From NCBI RefSeq assembly GCF_900497805.2, contig NW_020954557.1, positions 865,768-929,767 of the forward strand: 64,000 nucleotides of DNA, given 5' to 3'. The translations under genes and the position numbers were made by a program. This DNA comes from Vombatus ursinus (Eukaryota; Chordata; Mammalia; Diprotodontia; Vombatidae). Under the pieces are notes generated by a model, which did not search any database, was not told where the DNA came from, and was given only the letters and a program-made list of their open reading frames with translations. This document shows, one piece after another, positions 50,216 through 64,000 of this stretch (position 1 is the first letter of the stretch; each line of letters starts with the position of its first letter).

Positions 50216-51704
50216 TGGAAGAGTGAAGGGGATATTACAAATGGAGCTGGTCAGCGGCACACTATCAAAAGCTAGTTAAGAGGAGACAATGGAGAAAGAT
50301 TAGACTGAAAAGTGCTATGCTAATGGGAAGAGTGACAGAGAGAGAAGGCATCATATCCAGGGGCTGATGGAACAAAGAAAAAAAAATGTCAAAGAGAAAT
50401 AATGAGCAGACAAGGCAGGCAAAGTTACAATAACACACAGGGCCCAGTAAAAGTTCCGCCTGGTCATCTCAGCCCAGGAAATGCTGAGCTTGCTGTCTTA
50501 TGTCTTTAAAGTCACATCAGTGCCTCTTGGTTGATCAGAGGTTCACTGGCAAGCCAGCTGAAGAATGCTATGAGCTGCATCCCAGGCTTCAAAAGGGGAA
50601 TATGAAGATAGATGGTTATGTATGAGGTTTGGGCAAGTACAGGCTGAACCATCGTTTACTTTGTATTAAGATTGATGGGACATCCATAATTTGTGTCAGT
50701 GAACACAAGCCCCTTTGCCATCAGCAGAAGAGCAGCTTAAGGGAAGGGAGAATGGAGGCCGGGGTGGAAAGAGGCCTCCTGCCATCCCACCCCTCCAGAG
50801 CAGCATTTCTAAGGCTTTCCCAATCAGCCAGCTTAGTGAACCACACAGCACTTTCTTCAGGCAACATGAGCTTTTACAGTTTAAACAGCCTTCAGTAACT
50901 AGTTTAAGCGTTGCTGAACATGCTGCAGGATATCTTGTTTTATAGGCAATGGGCTCCAATAGGAAAGAGAACAGAAAAGTGGGAAAACTTTCTGTTCATT
51001 CAATTACAAAGCAACCTGGAGTGTTAAAAGTAGAGAAGCAAACAAGACTGAACTCAAGGAAACAAATGATGAGACTACTTTTCTATAAATATGCCCTTAA
51101 TTTTATTAGGGACAGTGCCCTTAACACAAAAGGGCCAGGATTCAAGATTACAATGCTAATCCTAGTCTTTGTGATACAAATGGAACTAATATCACTTCAG
51201 CTTTCAGACCCTCAGTTTCCAAACCTGTAAAAATCATGGGTTGGTATAAGACTGTTAAAGGCCCCCTCCTACCTGGAATGCTTTGGCAAATTTTAATATA
51301 AAACTATTATCAACACACAGACTATGTTTTTAAAAGACTATACTATTTTACAGATATACTACAGTATTTTAATACAGTACATAGTAAAATTATACAACAA
51401 ATCTGACTATACTTGGGAAGAATTATCTGTAACCCCTTCATTTGTAACTCTTACATAGAAAGGGTTATATTGGGGGAGGGGGGAATAAATGAGTATGGAG
51501 TGAGAGATGTACCAGCAAAAGCATCAATAAGACATTTTGAAAAACAAAAAGGAGAAAATAAAAAGTTCAGAAAGGAATATAAGACAGCGATTTTGACACT
51601 ACTGGGAAAAAGTTAAATGTTTTAAAAGCTGATGTTTTCATATACAGTCCTCTTTTTTGTATTAAGAAATATCCATTTTTGTTGATGGTTAAGCTGATTT
51701 TTTT

Positions 51705-51845
51705 TTTTAGGCAATTGGGGTTAAGTGACTTGCCCAGGGTTACACAGCTATTAAGTGTCAAGTGTTTGGTCTGAGGCCAGATTTGAACTCAGGTCCTCCT
51801 GACTTCAGGGCTGTTGCTCTACCCACTGCACCACCTAGCTAACCC
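51705..51845 (-). repeat. tRNA-derived SINE
   Basis: Reverse orientation, with target duplication TAAGCTGATTTTTT on both sides (from 51690 and from 51846). Forms an inverted pair with the next SINE. Confidence 0.92.
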
Positions 51846-52046
51846 TAAGCTGATTTTTTTAAAAAAAGAAAACGTAAATTTAAAAAATCCTAAGCACCTC
51901 TGTCCCAAAATATCATACACTGAGAATGTTATTTTTGACTAGCTCATACCAATGGTTCTTTCTGGGATCACTGTATCAATCATCTTAGTGGACCTTCTTC
52001 AACTGCAAAATGGGGACGTGCTGACCAACTTTAAAAGACAAGCTCT

Positions 52047-52191
52047 AAGGGGCAGCTAGCACAGTGGATAGAGCTCCAGCCTTGGAGTCAGTTCAAATGT
52101 GACCTCAGACACTTGACACTTCCTAGCTGTGTGACCCTGGGCAAGTCATTTAACCCCGACTACCTAAAGAAAAAAGCAAAACAAACAAACA
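52047..52191 (+). repeat. tRNA-derived SINE
   Basis: AAGGGGCAGCTAGCACAGTG to ACCCCGACTACCTAAAG with an A-rich tail. Perfect 14-bp target duplication AAAAGACAAGCTCT (52033-52046 and 52192-52205). Confidence 0.94.
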
Positions 52192-52244
52192 AAAAGACAA
52201 GCTCTGGAAAATAATCATCCAAGCTCAAAGACAGTCCAGAGAAA

Positions 52245-52360
52245 GGCAGGAAAAGGAAGGAAGAGAGAGAAGGAGGGAAGGAAGGTGGAAGGGAGGGAGA
52301 GAGGCAAGAAAGGAGAAGGGAAGAAAAGAAGGGAAGGATGAGTGGAAAGGAGAGTAGAGG
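52245..52360. repeat. Purine-rich tract
   Basis: GGAAGGAAGAGAGAGAAGGA and similar, almost all A/G. Confidence 0.88.
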
Positions 52361-52374
52361 ATCCCATAATCACT

Positions 52375-52900
52375 AACACATTTATAGCAGCATCTTGCTG
52401 AAGGTAGTAAAGGATTAGAAACATAACAGACAGGGAAACTACCCGACAACTATAGGACATGAGAGTAACGACATATTACTAAGCCCCAAGGAACGAAGAC
52501 TAGTAACAAAACAGAAAAGTAAAGGAAGATTCATGAACTGATGAAGAATAAATTAAGTAGAATGAGGAAAATTATATAAAATGTTTACAACAAAGTAAAT
52601 ACAAAAAATAAACAAGCCTTAATTGATCAATATACAATTATAACAACTAAGCCTGGCCCTAGAGAAGTGAAAATGCACTTCCTTCCCTTCTTTACAAGGG
52701 TAGAACACTGCATGGGTGTGGAACACTGCATATATGTTAACAGTATGGTTTAGTTTTGCAGAAATGCTTTCTTCTCTCTTTTGACTTTATGTTAAAAGGA
52801 ATGGCTCAATGAGGAGAGTAGTGGGAAAAAATACATTTGGGAATAAAGGTGACATAAAAATAAGATCTCAATGAAAATAACACTTTAAAAATAAAAATAA
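52375..52900 (+). mobile_element. Old L1-type 3' region
   Basis: CACATTTATAGCAGCATCTT, then GGAACACTGCATATATGTTA and GGTTTAGTTTTGCAGAAATG are like decayed L1 3' ends. Confidence 0.55.
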
Positions 52901-53185
52901 CCATTTACTATAACCACAAAACAAGTGAAAAGACCAAAACTAATTTCTAACCAGCACACAGATTTAAAGGGCGTATGTCCATTCTGATTTTTTTTCCTTG
53001 TAATGCCCGTAAGGGATTAATAAAAATAGACTGTTTACACTTGAGGCCAGGAAAATCCCAGATGCTTTTCCTAAATTAGCATAGCTAATTAGCTAAAAAC
53101 TCCACACACCACCAGCTGGCTTGCGTACTGATTAACCTGTTACCTAATAAATAATTTTAAAGCACTTGGAAATAAGCACTTTACA

Positions 53186-53266
53186 ATGCAGAGACCACAT
53201 ATAGTATATATAACTATGCAGAGGCCATGTGTAGTATATATAACTATGCACACAGAGACCATATAT
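53186..53266. repeat. Tandem repeat, 30-bp unit
   Basis: Two full units (53186-53215, 53216-53245) share ATGCAGAG.CCA and TAGTATATATAACT; a third is partial (ATGCACACAGAGACC). Confidence 0.8.
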
Positions 53267-53845
53267 TTTAAAATGCATACTAAACACACTTATGTGCATA
53301 AATCCCATACATTTTATGAGTGCAGACCAAATGGAGACCATCTTTTTACTAGATACCAGTTGCTCGTATTCCGACCAACATTAACTTACATTTATTTGTG
53401 AACATGTCTTATTCCTCCCCCAAAGCCTTCGAGTCCACATGAGCTCCTTGAAGGCAGGGACACATCCCACTCATCTTAGTTAGGATCTCCAGGTGCTTGA
53501 CAGGTAAATACTCCATGTAAACAACAGGTCAGCTGGCAAATCAAACATGTGAAGAGGCCCCTTGTCTATCATCCACATGGCAAACTCAGACAATAAACCT
53601 GAGTCTTCGTTAAAATGTACCTTCTTTCTAAATTGTCCCAAAACTTGAATGGCCTTTTTATATGGTGTGCTCAAGTAATCTGATTTTCAGGTTTCTAATT
53701 TAAATCATGTCTGTTCATGTTCACATTTGAAAAAAAAAAAACTCCCATGAAACTTCAACTGTCTGGTGACAAAAATAATAAAGCTGCGTGCTGTTTAATT
53801 CCTATTTAAGACAACTCAGGCAAAATGGGAGCAAAATATTTTTTA

Positions 53846-56119
<2,274 letters not shown>

Positions 56120-56369
56120 CTACATTAGGGAAGGAGGAAGGAAAGAACCACACCATCTGACTGTTATTCTTCTGAAAGGATTACAGGAGTACCTTGATTA
56201 AGAAAAGAAACATTCCAGAAGTACTGTAAGCAACTCAAATTACATTTCAAATGCACTAGAGGCGCTCATTATTTTAAAGCAAACACAGTGACTCTGTAAA
56301 TCTGAACCTTTCTCTGCAATGCATGCAACTATTCCCTAAATAATGAGTCATAAATTCACATTTCCACGG

Positions 56370-56575
56370 CTCAGGTTTCAGCTTGAAGTACAGTACTGTA
56401 CCATCTGTATGAAAAATGAATTAGGAAGGATCTGTGTGACTGTGGACAACATGAGCTGCCCAAGATGCTCCTGGCCTCAGTTTCCTCATCTATTTTCTCT
56501 CTGAAATTAGAGGATTGGATTAGATGATCTCTAGAGGTCCCTCTTGGCTTTAAATTCTTGAACTATGAGAAACCA
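56370..56575 (+). repeat. CORE-SINE remnant
   Basis: GGCCTCAGTTTCCTCATCTA, then GAGGATTGGATTAGATGATC and TCTAGAGGTCCCTCTTGGCT. Confidence 0.8.
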
Positions 56576-57110
56576 TCCAAAATCATTCCTTACTCTGTAT
56601 GTTATCCAAACCAATACAACTTTTAAATTCCTTTGCAAATCTGCAAAACCATAGACTAAAAACCCACACGAAATCTAATGTAGAAAGTTTTGATTTGGTG
56701 GCATACTCATGTCTCTATTTGCTTGGACATATATGGACCCATGAGACAGCCATAGGATGTTTCCATGTTCACCAGCAAAAACTAGGACAGGGAGCAGCAA
56801 TGAAAGGGGTGGAGAAGAGAGGTATCTGAACAGCACTTCATTAAAGTGTGAGCTCATAAAGTGTTGTCTACTCTAACTCCAATTTTTACAGAAGTGGATA
56901 CTTCCTAAATATGACAGAATCAAAAGTTGACATAGGCCAATAGTTCTTGGGTTAGTGGTCCTGTCCCAGAACATATGAGCTACGAGGTTTTAAGTGACAA
57001 TGGAATATGGAAGATATTTCTGTCTTCTACATTCCAAGAACCCATGTCCCTACATCCATGTATAAGAAATTAAGTTACTGTTTAAAACTATAGCATTTAG
57101 GAATATATGG

Positions 57111-57411
57111 CCCTATTATTAATCCCATTTTAGAGTGGAGCAAATGAGCTAGGTGGCACAGTGGATAGAGCACTCAGCCTGTATTTAAAAGGTCTGTATT
57201 TAAATCCAGCTTGAGACACTTACTAGCTGTGTGACCCCCAGGCAAATCACTTAGCCTCTGTCAGCCTCAGTTTCCTCAACTGGAAAGTAGAGATAATAAT
57301 AGCACCTACCTCCCAAGGTTGTTGTGAGAACTGCATGAGATGATATTTATAAATATTTATTAGCCTAATGCCTGACACACAGGCATTTAAAGATATTTGT
57401 TCTCTTCCCTA
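57111..57411 (+). repeat. MAR1-type SINE carrying a 5' flank of its source
   Basis: The 301-bp insert is flanked by a perfect 13-bp duplication, TAGGAATATATGG (57098-57110 and 57412-57424). The first 35 bp (CCCTATTATTAATCCCATTT...) are not SINE head but match the sequence upstream of the SINE at 58979. The rest is a + oriented MAR1 (GCTAGGTGGCACAGTGGATA to TTCTCTTCCCTA). About four substitutions and one 1-base indel separate it from 58946-59247. Confidence 0.9.
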
Positions 57412-57609
57412 TAGGAATATATGGAATAAGACTACCTTAAATTATTCTTAAATGTAATTCCAAACATACTTGCCTTTGTAGGAAATTGCAGGCCCACTTT
57501 AAAACTACAATCACAGACCCAAGTAAAGGCCTTAAGGCCCACAAAAATGCTTGTCCATGCCACCATGATGGCTAAAAGGGACAGCACATCAACTTTCCAG
57601 AAGGGAACA

Positions 57610-57868
57610 GGCATTTATTAAGTACCTACTATGTTCCAAGCACTGTACAAAGTGCTTTTTACAAATATTATCTCATTTGATCCTCACAACAATCCTGTGA
57701 TGTAGGTGCTATTATTATCCCCATTTTACAGATGAGGAAACAAGGCAAACAGGTTAAATGACCTGCTCATTGTCACACAAAAACTGTCTGAGACTAAATT
57801 TGAACTCAGGTCTTAAGGATTCCAGTTCCAGCATTCTATCCACAGCACCAATAGCTGCCTCTGAATGG
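57610..57868 (-). repeat. MAR1-type CORE-SINE, reverse
   Basis: CATTTATTAAGTACCTACTA, TCATTTGATCCTCACAACAA, CCATTTTACAGATGAGGAAA, and the head as CTATCCACAGCACCAATAGC. Complete. Confidence 0.88.
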
Positions 57869-58169
57869 ATGCTATTGTCAAATTAAGGTAGCCTCATTAT
57901 GATTCCAGATTCAGCAAAAACCCCATCTTATTAGTATAATTTTCAACAAAAATGATTCAGAAAATCTGAAACAATATTTATGAACCACTTCTGTCATTTT
58001 TACCATGCTTCTGTCTATCAGAATTTGTTAACATGGGGAAAAGTCAAAGAAAAATGGAAAGTTTTCACTCCTATTATTACTCAAAAAGAATTGCTTCCCT
58101 TAACTAAACTCTCATGATAAAATTATTCAAATCAATCTATATAAAATGATCTTCATTAATTACCTGACT

Positions 58170-58450
58170 TGGCTCCCTGGGCATGGAATATCCTCTTTCC
58201 TCTTTGTAGCATTCAAAATGTCTTTCCAACCTTTACAGGCTAATTCAAAAAACACCTCCCTCATGAAACCTTCCCATTTAGAAACAAGCTTCTCTCCTGA
58301 ATCTCACAAAGGACATTTCTGTTTCCTATGCGCCTGACACGTAGCCAATCATCTATGGTTCTCATATCCTCTCCCTTACCAGAACATAAGCTCCAGGAAA
58401 GTTCTGCAACAATACTGTTTGCTCTTCACAGGTACTTAACAGGTGTTTGT
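58170..58450 (+). mobile_element. L2-like LINE 3' fragment
   Basis: GGCATGGAATATCCTCTTTC, then CTAATTCAAAAAACACCTCC, AACATAAGCTCCAGGAAAGT and ACTTAACAGGTGTTTGTTAA. Confidence 0.65.
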
Positions 58451-58861
58451 TAAACTCAATACCAACCCACTGCTCTACACAACAGGATTTTAGAATCACA
58501 GAACTGTAAACAAGGGAGGGCCCTGGCAGCCATCTTGTTCAACCAGTGCCTGCAGGGAAGAATCCCCACTTTAACATCCCTGCCAGGGGATGTCCATTAG
58601 CCTTGGCTTGAAGACCTCCAACCAAGGGGAACCAAACAGGTTCATGGTAGTTCAATCCACTTTTGGACAGTTCCAATTCTTAGGAAGTTGCTCCCGATTT
58701 CAAGCCTAAATTTGTTTCTTTCTAACTCTTACCCACCACTTCTAGTTCAGCCCAGTAGAGCCAAACAGTACAGGCCTAATCCCTCTTCCCTATGATAGCC
58801 CTTCAAATACGTGAACCCAGCCATCATATTCCCCCCAAATTTTGTCTTTGCCAGGCTAAAT

Positions 58862-59247
58862 GTAATAGCTAGCACTTATATAGTGAAGGTTTGCAAAGCC
58901 CTTTACAAGTATTATTTCCTTTCAGCCTCACAACCCTGGGGTAGGCCCTATTATTAATCCCATTTTAGAGTTGAGAAAATGAGCTAGGTGGCACAGTGGA
59001 TAAAGCACTCAGCCTGTATTTAAAAGGTCTGTATTTAAATCCAGCTTGAGACACTTACTAGCTGTGTGACCCCCAGGCAAATCACTTAGCCTCTGTCAGC
59101 CTCAGTTTCCTCAACTGGAAAGTAGAGATAATAATAGCACCTACCTCCCAAGGTTGTTGTGAGAACTGCATGAGATGATATTTATAAATATTTATTAGCC
59201 TAGTGCCTGACACACAGGCATTTAATAGATATTTGTTCTCTTCCCTA
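58862..59247. repeat. Reverse MAR1 piece joined to a forward MAR1
   Basis: 58862-58978 is the 3' and CORE part of a reverse MAR1 (TTTGCAAAGCCCTTTACAAG to CCCATTTTAGAGTTGAGAAA). At 58979 a forward MAR1 begins (GAGCTAGGTGGCACAGTGGA) and ends at 59247. The few bases after it (CAGTGTACCACCTGGTTGCT) could be the rest of the reverse copy. Confidence 0.8.
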
Positions 59248-59406
59248 TTCAGTGTACCACCTGGTTGCTCAGTTCTTTCAGTCTATTCTAATACAACATG
59301 GACTGGAGGTCTTTCACTATCATAGCTACCCTCCTCTAGATGGTATCTCACTTACTGATGTCCTTAAATCTTGGTGCCCAGAAAGGAAAATTAATGCTCC
59401 AGAATT

Positions 59407-59692
59407 CAGCACTTCTTAAACTGTGGGTCACAACCCCATATGGGGTTGCAAAAAAATTGGCAACAATAAACATGCAATGACCAAAAATTAATTCAAAATC
59501 ACATGTATAATAAATCTGAGGTGTTTCTATCAGCATCTGCCCCTGTTGCATCATGCACCTTCACTGCAGCCTTGGTTCTGAACACACAGAATGTACACCT
59601 AGCACTGCTCATGTCCTCAGGCCATGCAACACCAATGAATGCTGCCAAAACGTGAAAAGGGGTTGCGAGTAGAAAAAGTTTAAGAAACCCTA
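59407..59692 (+). mobile_element. hAT-type element
   Basis: CAGCACTTCTTAAACTGTGG at the left and AAAGTTTAAGAAACCCTA at the right are inverted. A GTGGGTCACAACCCC/GGGGTTGC-type sub-terminal repeat follows. No clear 8-bp duplication. Confidence 0.75.
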
Positions 59693-60254
59693 ATCTAGAT
59701 GAGGTTTGACAAGGAGAGAGGGGAGTGCGGTTACCTCTTTCTTATTCCTAGCAATTATACTCTCTTAATGACTCTTCCCAAGAGGTTAGCTTTTGAATAT
59801 TATGAAAGCAATGCAGTCTTAAAGCAATGCAGAGCTCATTTTAACCTACCTTAAAAGACAAATACCTAAAACTCAAAAACGAAGGATATCTACTCTATCT
59901 TGAACACCTTATAGTCAACTTGGGGTACTATGCCGGGTGGGATATCAAGCTTCTCAGGCAGCTGAAAAAAATCCTAGCAGCAACACCTAAATGCTTACAA
60001 ATCCAGCTACTGGCCACTTTTAAAGTAATCCAGAGTCACCTGCAGTATTGTATCTCTTTTTGCAGACTAAGAAAAGTATCCATTAATGAGCAACCCATAT
60101 GGTGAATCTCTCTGCTAATATATTTACAACTCAGAGTGAATGGAATGCACAATAAACCACTCCAAATCTGAAGCACAACCTGTTTTTTCTTCACACTGCA
60201 TTTTTTTTGGGTCAAATTTTACAAAGCAGGGACAAAAGACTTCTCCTGCATATT

Positions 60255-64000
<3,746 letters not shown>

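Larger units (their letters stand above)
58490..59760 (+). repeat. Old interspersed repeat in three pieces
   Basis: Pieces at 58490-58860, 59255-59406 and 59693-59760 read on as one text: CACTTTTGGACAGTTCCAAT, AAATACGTGAACCCAGCCAT; then CATAGCTACCCTCCTCTAGA, CTTGGTGCCCAGAAAGGAAA; then AGATGAGGTTTGACAAGGAG. MAR1 copies and a hAT element interrupt it. I suspect a CR1/L3-type origin. Confidence 0.6.

Overview
The window is mammalian nuclear DNA, almost certainly from a marsupial. Every few kilobases there is a tRNA-headed SINE with a poly-A tail, a CORE-SINE of MAR1/MAR4 type with an RTE-like tail, an L1 of the marsupial type or a short hAT element. These point to marsupials; the order (opossum versus Australian) cannot be settled by eye. 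No bacterial, viral or CRISPR-like system was found, and I saw no LTR element.

Two host genes converge tail to tail. The last coding exon of WDSUB1 (U-box end of a WD-SAM-U-box E3 ligase) is on the + strand at 16719-16876; everything left of it is its last intron, more than 16.7 kb long. TANC1, a postsynaptic scaffold, is on the - strand: eleven coding exons from 60687 down to the stop at 21762 encode its last 950 residues (ankyrin repeats, TPRs, Ser/Pro-rich tail, C-terminal PDZ ligand ESNV). All eleven join in one open frame with GT-AG junctions. One intron of 20.5 kb (33377-53877) holds about a third of the window. The order TANC1 > < WDSUB1 matches the known mammalian arrangement.

Layout: 1-1700 intron with SINEs; 1712-3165 a processed pseudogene of an hnRNP H gene; 3490-3930 an RTE LINE fragment; 4780-7829 a hAT element holding a half-LINE (L1 ORF1 but no ORF2); 8400-14105 a near full-length decayed L1 with a SINE inside its ORF1; 14640-14950 an unrecognised exon-like relic; 15345-15756 a hAT element with 8-bp target duplications; 16719-16876 WDSUB1; 17.3-19.9 kb intergenic; 19960-21761 TANC1 3' UTR; 21762-60687 TANC1 exons and introns; 60688-64000 the next TANC1 intron, whose far end is outside the window.

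Points most worth a second look: a TANC1 exon that begins with a ready-made 5' splice site (60687), the signature of a recursive-splicing exon; a MAR1 SINE pair 1.8 kb apart in which one copy carries 35 bp of the other's 5' flank and has a perfect 13-bp target duplication; the half-LINE; a tandem donor at 29150; and a GGAA microsatellite that grew inside a SINE tail.
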